From contig NC_085141.1 in assembly GCF_024139115.2 (NCBI RefSeq), positions 166,986,908-167,050,907 on the forward strand: a stretch of 64,000 nt of DNA. The letters are read 5' to 3'. Origin of the DNA: Armigeres subalbatus. Its lineage: Eukaryota; Arthropoda; Insecta; Diptera; Culicidae. This document shows positions 1 to 9,440 of the stretch, piece by piece. How positions within the stretch are numbered: the stretch's first letter is position 1; each line of letters starts with the position of its first letter. Below the pieces are notes generated by a model. It did no database searches and was not told where the DNA came from. It saw only the letters and a list, made by a program, of their open reading frames with translations. The position numbers and the translations under genes are program-made.

Positions 1-306
1 TTTATCTGTGTAGCACATTACGGAATTCAGCCTGTAGAATGAGTTTTTGGCTGAATACTAAATGATAACTAACATATAAATGAAATGATAAATTCAATCT
101 CTCATAAGTTCAGTGTTGATAAACACTGTTGTTGTTAGCTATCGGTATTACAGTATAAAAGTCTAAAAATGAGTGATGTATTCAATGTATATCTATTAAC
201 TGTATATTCACCTTAATTTGAGAATATTTAAAGATAATGTATTAAAATTTCACAGTGTGCATATGTAAAATGATATGTTATGTAAACTGATATGTTCTCT
301 TACTAG
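1..306. other. AT-rich sequence, probably intron upstream of the first visible exon
   Basis: No coding signal is seen. The stretch ends in TTCTCTTACTAG (to 306), a plausible 3' splice acceptor for the exon that starts at 307, so it is inferred to be intronic. Confidence 0.35.
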
Positions 307-2558
307 ACTCTGATAGAGATTTGTTCAAAAAATGATTTCGGCCGAGCATTCCTCGATGGATATAGAAATGTGAACGGGAAACGCGAATATTCACCAGACT
401 CAAGGGTGTTCTTGAAAAAGGCTCTTGTGGAGCATTTCTTCAGATTAAACAAAGGACATATCACGCACAACAATTTCATGGAAATGGTACAAACAATTCG
501 AAATGAACTTCCAGACGAAGATGTGCGGACATGGTACGTCCCCCAAATGAGAAACAAAAGTGGTGGGGGTCTCCTATATAACAGATATCGTTACATTCAA
601 CATACTGACAAAAGGTTCAAGCAATCGCAACATGAAGTAGAAGAATCAGGACCTTCGCGGAGTTTTCAAAACTCTTCATGGGAAACGCTAAGCAGTGATG
701 AAAAAGAGAGATGTGAAGGTGAGTTCAAAAAATGTATGAAGTGTGATCTTGAAACAACACTTGGATTTTATGTTGGGTTTACACTAGAACTTTCAAATGG
801 ACCTTCTACTCGGACAAGATATCTGCAAATGGTTTTGATTTTGACGATTTTGACACTCGGATGCCAATGGACTTCATGTATTGCTTAAACCTAATTGACT
901 GTCTGTCTCGTTTGGAGGATTAAACTTAAAAGTGACAGTTCAAAAATTAAAAAATCACCCGATTATAAGAGAATGGCTACCCAGCAATTCCAATCATCGA
1001 TGAAAAATGATTCGATATCTGTTAAAAGTAATATTGCTCTGCGAGGAGGGTTATTCGATAATTATTGAAATGTAAATTTTAAGTTTAACTTCAGTTTAAT
1101 TCTCCAAATGAGCCAGACCTTTAGAGTAAAATACTGATAGGTAGTACTTAAAGTACTGATTCAACTCTGGATTTTGACAAACATTTTGCTTTGGACTTAC
1201 TATTCAACTAGAATTTTAGCTTGCTTATGGACTACAAGTTGAATTTATCATGCACATGAACTTCTTCTTCTTCTTCAATGGCACTACATTCCAACAGGAA
1301 CTTGGCTTGCTTTTCAACTATGTGTATCTTGAATGACAAGTGCAATAAATGCCAGGGAATCAAGTTCCTACCCGAAAACTTCCTGGACCGGATCGAGAAT
1401 TAACCATATGCCGTAACATACAACTTAGGGTCTGTCTCATTTGGAGAATTAAGCTTGAGTAAACTTAAAGTGACATTTCGTGGTTATCAGGCAACCCTTG
1501 CTCATGAGCAAGATTACTTTTGAGCAGATATCAAGTCATTTTGTATCGATGTCTTGTTAGAATTACCGTTTAGCTTTAATATTCTTATGATTGGGTTATT
1601 CGTTAATTTTCGAATCTTTAACTTTAATTCTCTAAATGAGGCAGACCCTTAAACTGCCGTAATCTGGAAAGGTGACGTAACAGCCATTTTACAACATGCA
1701 TGTTTTCCATTTTTCTGTTAAAGAGCTCGATGAGTAGTACTCGTTAACACCATTTTTGGAAAATGGCGTATACGTCACTTTTTCAGATTACGGCAGTAAA
1801 GGTGTCTACTCATCGTTCGAGTAGTTGGACTTGAAATTTGACTTAAAATTGAGCTTTGAATTTCACTTGAACCTATATTTGGTCTTGAACATGCATTTAG
1901 ACTTGTACTTGTCTCGGACGTATTTTTTTTTACCTGTACTTTGACATAGACCTTGACTATAGATTATAGACTTTACAATTTAGAAGACTTGCTCTTAGAT
2001 ATGAATTTTGATTTGCTTCAATTTGAAGCTTGAGTTGGAGAATTAGACTTGATTTTATGCTTCAATTGGGGGTAGATTTTAGACATCAACTCAGATATTG
2101 AAAAGAAATTTTTTCATTATAGCGGCCAAGCATAAATTACAAGTAACTGGATATTCCGATTCCGAAAATATCACCACTGCGTGGAAGCAGAGCTTCTCCC
2201 TACGAAGGAAGGAAGCACTGGCTGGTCAAATAAAATTTAGAGAATGGGAGGTTCTCGTACATTTTGACAATGTGCATGAGCTTGTAAGTTCCTTTTATAC
2301 AATGTTTAATTGAATATTTAATAAAATTATTTTATATTATTTTATTTTCAGGTAAACTACGATTTCCGCTCTGTTCATAGCATCAAAAACGATACATTAG
2401 CATTGCACGGAACAACGTTTGTCAAAAACTTCAATAAAGTCTTTCATGTTTACCGCTCTCTTGTGGAAGAGGATAAACCGCTCTACGACACGATCCTAAC
2501 AATCTTTAACGACGATGTGCAAGTTAATGGTAACTATTTTTACACATATTCAAATTAG
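307..2558 (+). CDS. uncharacterised insect protein gene, 5' end outside window (exons 307-718, 2123-2283, 2352-2529 or 2558)
   Basis: Three exons are supported by matching splice sites and phases. The first follows an acceptor at 306 and ends at 718 in AAG|GTGAGT. The second runs from an acceptor at 2122 to a CTT|GTAAGT donor at 2283. The third starts after TTTTCAG at 2351. The lengths 412 and 161 nt sum to a multiple of three, and the reading frame passes both junctions without a stop. The third exon either reads on to TAG at 2556-2558 or splices at 2529 (ATG|GTAACT). The protein is charged, with GGGLLYNRYRYIQ in exon 1, a WKQSFSLRRKE segment in exon 2 and a DFRSVHSIKND segment in exon 3. 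Its general look recalls large lineage-expanded families of unnamed arthropod proteins; that is a recollection, not a domain hit. No start codon is visible, so upstream exons are expected. The open frame past 718 to 888 is taken to be intron. Confidence 0.5.
901..1118. mobile_element. MITE family with GTCTGTCTC ends, older copy
   Basis: The ends are inverted: GTCTGTCTCGTTTGGA at 901 against the complement of TCCAAATGAGCCAGAC ending at 1118. It shares its 3' half (GGGTTATTCGATAATT then TTTAATTCTCCAAATGAG) with the better-preserved copy at 1428-1648. It lies in the 719-2122 intron of the first gene. Confidence 0.6.
1258..1400 (-). mobile_element. SINE 3' fragment (tRNA-unrelated part)
   Basis: A (CTT)n run followed by CAATGGCACTACATTCCAAC and AGGAACTTGGCTTGC matches the 3' half of the SINE at 39722-39998 (CAATGGTTCTATAGTCTAAC, AGGAACTTGGC). 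The CTT run read on the minus strand would be the GAA-rich 3' tail. The tRNA-like head is missing or too diverged to see. Confidence 0.5.
1428..1648. mobile_element. MITE with 26-base inverted ends, younger copy
   Basis: It starts GGGTCTGTCTCATTTGGAGA and ends TCTCTAAATGAGGCAGACCC; these are inverted repeats with few mismatches. The flanks read TTA on both sides, compatible with a TA or TTA target duplication. No coding capacity. It is intronic in the first gene. Confidence 0.7.
1653..1797. mobile_element. 145-base hairpin MITE
   Basis: The ends ACTGCCGTAATCTGGAAAGG and the complement of TTTTTCAGATTACGGCAGT pair over about 27 bases with few mismatches, and the interior arms GCCATTTTAC/GAAAATGGC also pair. 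It sits five bases from the previous MITE. No coding capacity. Confidence 0.65.
1820..2095. repeat. degenerate GACTTGAA-type low-complexity tract
   Basis: Loose repetition of GACTTGAA, CACTTGAA, TCTTGAAC and TAGACTTG units over about 270 bases, within the intron of the first gene. The repetition is imperfect and the exact unit cannot be fixed by eye. Confidence 0.35.
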
Positions 2559-2768
2559 TCCATAGCATAGCATCCATGCATGTAACTTGCAACTACGTTA
2601 TGTCAAAGCCTAGTATCTAGATTTCCCGAATTGTTCTGAAATTTAGATCTATAGGTCTAAAAAGCTAATTCAGTCTGGTGCAAATACAATGGTAACTATT
2701 CATGCTAATAGAGATATATAGGGCTCACGCATGTAACTTGTAATTAATGTCGAATTCGTTTTAAAAAA

Positions 2769-2870
2769 GTTCCAACCTAGGTTGGAACCAGTTCCACCTA
2801 AGTGCTGTCAAAAGTGTTTTTTTATTCACTCAGGTTGGAACTAGGTTCATACTAGTTCCAACCCCAAAGC
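2769..2870. repeat. perfect 20-base palindrome with a related inverted copy
   Basis: GTTCCAACCTAGGTTGGAAC at 2769-2788 is its own reverse complement. About 45 bases on, CAGGTTGGAACTAGG and ACTAGTTCCAACC form related inverted copies. This may be a small MITE end; no target duplication was identified. Confidence 0.45.
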
Positions 2871-3204
2871 TGCCGAGTTCGCACTGTGTTGTTTCTGGTT
2901 TCGCACCAAGTTCACCAATACAACTGCACTTCGCTGTCAAAACCATGTGGGTGGAATAAACAAGCCGAAGGCAAGCCTACAAACCAGAGTAAAAACGAAA
3001 CTGTTTGTGCATTTTAATAAAGAATGCGCATCGAAAGCCGTTTTACGGAAATTTTTTATTCCTATAATATTTGTCAACATTTGCATTATATTCAAATTCC
3101 CTTAGGACTTTTTCAGTAATCCCAGGATAATTTGTTTTTAAACGGAAATATGTTATATTGCAATTTTGTTCTTTAATTCCCCGTGTTATTTATTTAAGTA
3201 ATAG
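2871..3204. other. no recognisable feature
   Basis: Mixed-composition DNA without a convincing frame, tRNA-like box or inverted repeat. Confidence 0.3.
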
Positions 3205-4060
3205 TTCTTCAAAAAATCATACGGAGATTCTTCAAAAGAATTCTTATAATTCGTTCAGGTATTCCTCCTTGAAGTCTTGTATGCATTCCATTGTGAATTC
3301 TTCCCCAGAATAAATTAGAAGCATTATTTCAGGCATTCCTTCAAAATATTTTTCCAGAAGTTCATCTGGAAATTCCTCCAAGAGTTCCTACGAAATTTCT
3401 TTAGAAATATTTCTCTGGAAGTTCCTCCAGGAATTCCTCTGGAAGTTCACTCCAGAAATTCCTCTAGAAGTTGCCTCCAAGAATTCCTCCAGAAGTTTCC
3501 TCCAGGAATTCTAGCTTCGGAAGACCTCCAAGAATCCAGAAATCTCTTTGGAAGTTCCTCCAGAATGTCTTTGGAAGTTCCTCCAGGAATTCCTCCGAAG
3601 TTCCTCCAGGAAGTTTCTCCAGGAATTCCTCCGGAAGTTCTTCTGAAAGTTCCTCCAGAAATTTCCTCCAGAAATCCATCCGGAAGTTCCTTCAGAATTT
3701 TCCCCTGGAAGTCCTTCAGAAGTTCCTCCAGGAATTCCTCCGGAACTTTCTCCAAAGTTCCTACAGAAGTCCCTCCAGAAATGTCTTTGGAAGTCCCTCC
3801 AGGAATTCCTCCAGGAGTTCCTGCAAAAGTTCCTCCAGGGTCGCTTCCAAAGTTCCTCCAGGAATTCCTCCGGAACATCCTTCAGAAGTACCTCCGGAAG
3901 TCCTTCCAGAAATTTTTTTTCACTAGAATTTCCTTCGGAAGTTCTTTCAGAAATTCCTCCGGAAATTTTCCAGGGAAATTCCATCAGGAATTCCTTCGGA
4001 TGTTCCTCAATAGTTTTCCCAGGATGTTCTTTTGGAAGCTTCTTCCAGGAATTTGCTCCA
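3205..4060 (+). repeat. EcoRI-rich minisatellite, forward orientation
   Basis: Degenerate tandem units built on TTCCTCCAGGAATTCCTCCGG and AAGTTCCTCC, with a spacing that varies around 15 bases; GAATTC occurs many times. Several frames stay open for 150-200 codons because the array lacks stop-like words, so those frames are not taken as genes. Confidence 0.85.
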
Positions 4061-4084
4061 GCTCACTCCACGTATTTCTCCGGA

Positions 4085-4765
4085 AGTATTTCTGGAGGGA
4101 CTTCCTGAGAAATTTCAGGAGGGACTTCGAAGGGTACGGAGGACTTCTGGAGGAGTATTCCTGGAGGAACTTTCGGAGGAACTTCTAGAGGAACTTTCGG
4201 AATGAATTTCTGGAGGAACCTGGAGCAATTCTTGCAGGAAAAGCAGAAGCAATTCATGGAAGATCTTCCGGAGGAATTCCTGAAGGAACTACCGGAAGAG
4301 GGTATGGTGGAATTTTCCGGATGAATTTCTGAAGAAGCTTCAGGAGAAATTTCTGGAGGATCTTCCGGAGGAATGGGAGAACTTCCGGAGGAATTCACGG
4401 AGGAACTACCGGAGGCATTTATGGTAGAACTTCCGGATGGATTTCTGAAGGAGCTTCGGAGGAATTTCTGGAGGAACTTCCGTAGGAGGTTCTGGAGGAG
4501 ACTTCCAGAGGAATACCTGGAAGAACAGCTGGTGGGATTCCTGGATGAATTTCCGGAGGGAATTCCTGGGCTGTCCTGAGAAATTCCTGAAGGAAGTTCT
4601 GGAAGGAATTCCTAGAGGTATCTCTGGAGGAACTTCCAGAAGATTTCCTGGAGGAACTTCCGGAGGAATTTCTGGAGGAACTTTCAGACGAATTCTTGAG
4701 AGCAACTTCCGGAGGAATTTCTGACGAAGCCCTTCTGGAGGAACTCCTGAATGGTTTGAGTAAGA
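4085..4765 (-). repeat. same minisatellite, inverted arm
   Basis: From about 4085 the consensus switches to the reverse complement (GGAGGAATTTCTGGAGGAAC). The two arrays therefore form a head-to-head inverted pair with a short junction near 4060-4085 and could fold into a long imperfect hairpin. Confidence 0.8.
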
Positions 4766-4979
4766 TTTCATGAATTAATTTCCAAATGATTTACTGAAGG
4801 AAGTCCAACAAAGCCGTATTGATCTGTCTTTATGTTCAAATTCACTATCATTAGATTGCACGTGGATAATTCAAGATCCCCTGGTAGTGATCTGCATAGT
4901 TACCACAATTAAAAGTAGCTATCCACAATGCAGCCAGTTAATGTTCCTTTCGACCTCACGAAAACATTGACTGGCCAAA
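4766..4979. other. short spacer, no feature seen
   Basis: Unique-looking sequence between the inverted minisatellite arm and the LINE fragment. Confidence 0.3.
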
Positions 4980-5426
4980 ATTTGCATCGGCGGTAAAATT
5001 GGTATTGAATCAACTGATACTCTTCCACCTTTGGATGAATATCGATTCCTTACAGTTGATTCAAAAAGCGCACTAGAAGCTCAGAAACGACGCGTTCCAA
5101 GTACATCTGTCATAAGAAGACCAGCCACTCCTGGATGGGATGATGAATGTACTAAGTTGTATTCTGAGAAATCTGATGCCTTCAAGGCCTTCCGTAAACA
5201 CGGAAGGTCCGAGCTTTTGAAAGTATTTGAGGCTCGAAAGAAAGCTCAAAAATCTTCTCAAGGCAAAAAACGCTACTGGCGACGTTTTGTCGAGGACTAT
5301 CACGAGAAACCTCAATGACAACACTTTGGAAAACGGCCGCAACATGCGGAACCGCATTTCCACCAACGAGAGTGAAGAATACTCAATCGATGGATATTCA
5401 ACTTCGCAAAAAGGTCAGCAATACCG
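4980..5426 (+). pseudogene. non-LTR retrotransposon fragment (endonuclease-RT linker)
   Basis: The frame reads TPGWDDECTKLYSEKSDAF, then KAFRKHGRSELLKVFEARKK and KRYWRRFVEDY, followed in another frame by MTTLWKTA. This is the basic WWDEC...YWRRF linker seen between endonuclease and reverse transcriptase in I/Jockey-group LINEs (family knowledge). A frame change near 5310 and truncation at both ends show it is dead. The N run cuts off the 3' side, so more of the element may be hidden there. Confidence 0.65.
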
Positions 5427-5586
5427 NNNNNNNNNNNNNNNNNNNNNNNNNNNNNNNNNNNNNNNNNNNNNNNNNNNNNNNNNNNNNNNNNNNNNNNNNN
5501 NNNNNNNNNNNNNNNNNNNNNNNNNNNNNNNNNNNNNNNNNNNNNNNNNNNNNNNNNNNNNNNNNNNNNNNNNNNNNNNNNNNNNN
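5427..5586. other. assembly gap (160 N)
   Basis: A run of N. Frames crossing it are artefacts. It lies between a LINE fragment and minisatellite sequence, a context that is hard to assemble. Confidence 0.99.
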
Positions 5587-5589
5587 AGA

Positions 5590-5808
5590 AGCCACGTATT
5601 GCTTACTGGAGTTTCTTTCCGGAATTCCTCCGGATGTTTCTTCAGGCATTCCTTCGGAAATTTCTTCAGGAATCTATCTGAGCTCGGAGTACGTTAGGAA
5701 AGTTCCGAAGTTCTTAATATCTTCGGAAGTTCCTTCAGAAAATCTTTGGAACATCTTCATTCCTTCCAAAAATACTTCAAAACTTCTTCCGGAAGTTCCT
5801 GCCATTTG
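5590..5808 (+). repeat. minisatellite segment after the gap
   Basis: GGAATTCCTCCGGATG, TTCCTTCGGAAATTTC and CTTCCGGAAGTTCC units match the forward arm at 3205-4060, in a more degenerate form. Confidence 0.7.
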
Positions 5809-6376
5809 GTCCTATTCGAGTTACTTCACCAGTGTTCAAAATATTCAAATTGAAATCGTCACACAAATCATAGAAAATAGGCGCTCTATAATCGTCATAC
5901 GTTTCGCCCCATCCAATACCATGTGCGTTCATATCACCCAATATCAATACTGGAGATGATAGGAGGGAGACTGCGCTCCAAAAATGTCGACGATTAATAG
6001 AGGCATTTGGAGGAATGTACACTGAAGCTATGCAAAGATCTTTATTCTTCACATTTACTTGGCATGCGACGATTTCTAAGCCGGGAACAGTCGGAATGGG
6101 AATTCTGTAGAAGGAGTAGCATTTTTTGATCCCCAAAAGAACGCCACCGTAATGATCATCCCGATCTTGGCGAATAATGTTAAAATCGTGGAAGTTGATT
6201 TCATCTTCAGAAGAAAGCCATGTTTCACAGAGTGCAAATATATCGCAATCGGAATTGCGAATCAAAAACTTGAACACGTCTAATTTATTTTTCAGACTGT
6301 GACAGTTCCACTGCAGCACAGTGATTGTATCTTCGGTGTTGGCCGTATTATCCATCGAAAGATACAATTTCTGCAA
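5777..6376 (-). CDS. LINE ORF2 N-terminus: apurinic-type endonuclease domain (truncated)
   Basis: The frame begins MQKLYLSMDNTANTED and runs through endonuclease/exonuclease/phosphatase motifs in order: VLQWNCHSLKNKL (metal-binding Asn), DIFALCETW (catalytic Glu), GGVLLGI, SVYIPPN, and ILGDMNAHGIGW (Asp/Asn pair). The C-terminal SDH motif is absent because the copy ends near residue 190; the last residues run into minisatellite sequence. In an intact element this domain nicks the target DNA for target-primed reverse transcription. This copy cannot retrotranspose by itself. Confidence 0.75.
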   Translation of the reverse strand: MQKLYLSMDNTANTEDTITVLQWNCHSLKNKLDVFKFLIRNSDCDIFALCETWLSSEDEINFHDFNIIRQDRDDHYGGVLLGIKKCYSFYRIPIPTVPGLEIVACQVNVKNKDLCIASVYIPPNASINRRHFWSAVSLLSSPVLILGDMNAHGIGWGETYDDYRAPIFYDLCDDFNLNILNTGEVTRIGPNGRNFRKKF

Positions 6377-8065
6377 GAAGGGGCCATGAAACAGTCAATT
6401 GCTTCAGATAACTTTCAACTGTTGGAATAAAGAGGTCAATGATTGGCCTCAATGAATTCGGAATATTGAACAAGTTCAAAAGACGGGCCGCATGGACCTT
6501 AAAGGAGATCACTCAAAGTTTGGACGGAATACTTTTTCTAGAAGTGCGAATTTGTTTTTTCTTTCGTTGATTCTTCTAGCCGGATGTTTCTTCGAAACAT
6601 CGGATTTAGGCAATGGCGGAATGTCTTACTGCAACTAGGATCAAAAGAAGCAGTAGGGACAGATTGCTTCAGGATTTTAAATAAACCCCATTACCTTCTG
6701 ATTTTGGCAAGCTTTTATGGATGACTTTTGTTTTCTTACGGCGCGATCCCGGGAAGACGGTTGCTTCCTCTTTTCGGGCACGTGTACCTCCGCAGAATCA
6801 TCCATATCGGCTGCGTCAGAGTCCAATTCGTCAATTGATATGGAATCATAATAATCACTTACACGAACGGTGGCTGAAATAGCAGTCGATGCTGTGGCTG
6901 TGGCGGATGTGTCTTGCGACCTAACCATTTCCGCATACGACTGCTTGGAGCGCTGTACCAACGAGCGCTTCACTTTTGGGGTGTGCTTTTTGTACACCGG
7001 GCATTCTTGCAAACCATGGGGAGGGTTCAAACCGCAATAAGCACATTTTGTTGCTTGTTGCTGGCAGAACTCCTCCCGATGTCTTTCTGAGCATTTGCCA
7101 CAACGTGGTTTGTTGTCACAAAACTCGGCAGTGTGACCAAGTTGTTTGCAGTTGGTACAATTAAATACCCTTGGCACAAAAAGACGCACCGGAAACAACA
7201 TATTCTCTATATCGACATACTTTGGAAGCATCGAACCGGCGAATGTCACCCGAAGCGAGCCTGACTTGGAATAAACCTTTTTGCCATCTACCGTGGCTGC
7301 TGAATGCAATTCCTTGCAGTCCAGAATATCCACGGTAGATTGCAGGGCGTTCTTTAGGCGACCTTTCCCTGCAAGCACATCCTTGCAAGTCAAGCTCGCT
7401 GCGTTGATTACGCCTTCTATCTCGACCTCCCGCGAGGGCACATAAACTAAATATTCAACATTGTACGCCCTGTCGCCAGCAATTTCATTCGCCACCTGGT
7501 ATGTAGGTGCGGTGATGCGTAGTTTGTTCCTGTTGATTTGGCTGAATTCAAGCTTCGTAAAACGACGCGTCAAATCTCGTTTTATGCCCAGAAAATCTAG
7601 GCTCTTCACTTTCTGCCGAAAGTAAACAACCCAAGGCCCAGGCGAAGCCGCATGGTACAATCGTGTGCGCCCTGCATCTTTTGGAGGCCCATTGCCTTCC
7701 ACAGTCTCTGTCTCCATTCTCACCCCGCAAGGTGGAAGGATGATTTTGCTTATGTTACTACTAACTTAAGACTAATAGCTAATCAGAAAAAAAAAAACTT
7801 AAAAAAACTAATTTTATTTATTCTATCAGTCCCACTCCGAATCAAGCAGATGGGAGAACAATAAAAACGTTTCTACTTATCTGCCCCTGCTGCTGTAGGT
7901 AGCAGCAGTAACAATAGCCTGCTTCACTGGCGTCGCCAGAAGCAGCTACTTCACTCGCCGACAGCGATCGCCTTGGATCCGTAGGTAGGCACCACACAAT
8001 AAACTCGCACTACCGAACACAATCCGCGATGAGACACAGCACACACGTCTGGCTCGTTCGAACTA
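5809..8065 (-). mobile_element. I-type LINE, 3'-truncated, with 5' UTR, ORF1 and start of ORF2
   Basis: Minus-strand order is a GC-rich putative 5' UTR (about 8065-7724), ORF1 (7723-6677) and ORF2 (from 6376) that stops after the endonuclease where minisatellite begins. The 5' region near 8050 reads ACGAGCCAGACGTGTGTGCT, a plausible full 5' end with an internal promoter. The reverse transcriptase is missing. The plus-strand linker at 4980-5426 could come from the same family but lies in the opposite orientation, so one of the two has been inverted or they are separate insertions. Confidence 0.75.
6677..7723 (-). CDS. LINE ORF1: gag-like nucleic-acid-binding protein with three zinc knuckles
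   Basis: 348 aa, uninterrupted. Three CCHC knuckles are visible: C189-x2-C192-x4-H197-x4-C202, C208-x2-C211-x3-H215-x4-C220 and C227-x2-C230-x5-H236-x4-C241. The N-terminal half (residues 30-180) looks like an RRM-like gag fold, with WVVYFRQK and LRVTFAGSMLPKYV. The C-terminus is acidic and then basic (RKQPSSRDRAVRKQK). In I-clade elements ORF1 binds the element RNA and forms the RNP. The start ATG at 7723 lies downstream of the presumed 5' UTR. Its intact frame suggests a fairly young insertion even though ORF2 is cut. Confidence 0.8.
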   Translation of the reverse strand: MRMETETVEGNGPPKDAGRTRLYHAASPGPWVVYFRQKVKSLDFLGIKRDLTRRFTKLEFSQINRNKLRITAPTYQVANEIAGDRAYNVEYLVYVPSREVEIEGVINAASLTCKDVLAGKGRLKNALQSTVDILDCKELHSAATVDGKKVYSKSGSLRVTFAGSMLPKYVDIENMLFPVRLFVPRVFNCTNCKQLGHTAEFCDNKPRCGKCSERHREEFCQQQATKCAYCGLNPPHGLQECPVYKKHTPKVKRSLVQRSKQSYAEMVRSQDTSATATASTAISATVRVSDYYDSISIDELDSDAADMDDSAEVHVPEKRKQPSSRDRAVRKQKSSIKACQNQKVMGFI

Positions 8066-8079
8066 TCGGCACGGAATCC

Positions 8080-8356
8080 TTCTTCTTCTTATTAGCATTA
8101 CATCCCCCACTTGGACATTGCCCCCTCGCTGCTTAGTGTTCATTCAGCACTTCTACAGTTATTAACAGCGAGGTTTCTAAGGCAAGTTATCATTTTTGCA
8201 TTCGAATATCATGAGGCTGACACGATGATACTTCTATGCCCAGGGGGAAGTCGAGACAATTTCCAATCCGAAAGACCGGCACCGGGAATCGAACCCAGCC
8301 ACCCTCAGCATGGTCTTGCTTTATAGCCGCGCATCTTACCGCTAGGCTAAGGAGGG
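8080..8356 (-). mobile_element. Feilai-like tRNA-derived SINE
   Basis: On the minus strand it begins CCTTAGCCTAGCGGTAAGA (A box TAGCCTAGCGG) and has a perfect B box GGTTCGATTCCC (complement at 8284-8295). The tRNA-unrelated body and a GAAGAAGAA-type tail end near 8080. It lies between the I-type LINE 5' end and an RTE-like fragment. The family name is from memory of Aedes SINEs. Confidence 0.85.
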
Positions 8357-8399
8357 TTCCTGTTTTCGACCACTCCTCCGAAAACTCGTCGCGAATTTA

Positions 8400-9440
8400 T
8401 CGAGATTGGTTGCGAGCTGTTTAAACACGGTGGTGAGGCACTGGGTAATCACCAAGGTTTGGGAGGATGAGGTTCTGCCGCAGGAGTTGATGGAAGGTGT
8501 CGTGTGTCCCATCTACAAAAAGGGCGATAAGCTGGATTGTAGCAACTACCGCGCAATTACATTGTTGAACGCCGCCTACAAGTTACTCTCCCAAATTTTA
8601 TGCCGCCGGCTAACACCAATTGCAAGAGAGTTCGTGGGGCAGTACCAGGCGGGATTTATGGGTGAACGCTCTACCACAGACCTGGTGTTCGCCGTACGTC
8701 AGGTATTGCAGAAATGCCGCGTTGTATTCGCGTTGTATTGCCCACACATCATTTATTTATCGACTTCAAAGCCGCATATGATACGATCGATCGGGTCCAG
8801 CTATGGCAGCTAATGTACGAAATTTCGGATAAACTGACACGGTTGATCAAGGCGATGTGCGCAGTTCGAGTTTCAGGGGCATTCTAGAGTCCCTTCGAAA
8901 CGCGCAGAGGGTTACGGCAAGGTGGTGGTCTTTCGTGTCTGCTATTCAACATCGTTTTGCATGGAGTAATAAGAAGGGCAGGGATTGACACGAGTGGTAC
9001 GTTTTTCACGAAGTCCGTCCAGTTATTTGGTTTCGCCGACGACATTGATATCATGGCACGTAACTTTGAGAGGATGGAGGAAGTCTACATCAGACTGAAA
9101 AGCGAAGCTCAACGGATTGGACTAGTCATCAACACGTCGAAGACTAAGTACATGATAGGAAGAGAGCTCTAGAGAGATCAATGTAAGCCACCCACCACGA
9201 GTTTCTATCGGTGGTAACGAAATCGAGGTGGTTGAAGAATTCGTGTACTTGAGCTCACTGGTGACCGCCGATAACGATACCAGCAGAGAAATTCGGAGAC
9301 GCATCCTAGCAGGAAATCATACGTACTTTAGACTCCGCAAAACGCTCCTGCGTGGTTGGCGAAGTGCAGCCATGGACCGAGCTGAATGGAGAAGACTTTT
9401 ATGTATTGCACAGGCCACTCCGGCCTTAGTCTGGTAATAA
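8400..9440 (+). pseudogene. RTE-like LINE fragment (family 2), reverse transcriptase palm plus 3' end
   Basis: Reading across frame breaks: [40 protein letters not shown], then THHLFIDFKAAYDTIDRVQL in another frame, RRGLRQGGGLSCLLFNIVLH, FADDIDIMARN (catalytic DD) and VINTSKTKYM. After RKTLL the frame jumps to the C-terminal RGWRSAAMDRAEWRRLLCIA and the tail ACTCCGGCCTTAGTCTGGTA plus TAAATAAATAAA, so the thumb region is deleted. This matches RTE-group architecture. The 3' end is shared with 12356-12418 and 53545 onward. Confidence 0.75.

Noticed and set aside
719..888. Open frame continuing past 718 with plausible acidic residues
   Set aside because: A strong AAG|GTGAGT donor at 718 fits the phase of the exon at 2123, and the extension ends next to a MITE.
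3447..4771. Several frames of 110-207 codons on both strands
   Set aside because: All are translations of the EcoRI-rich minisatellite; composition is only that of the repeat.
5227..5959. Frames crossing the N run
   Set aside because: They contain about 53 undefined residues and join unrelated sequence.
8284..8352. tRNA-like A and B boxes (also 12100, 30330, 30735, 32086, 39950, 41150, 48000)
   Set aside because: No cloverleaf with a proper anticodon arm and paired acceptor stem; each is attached to a SINE body, so they are not called tRNA genes.
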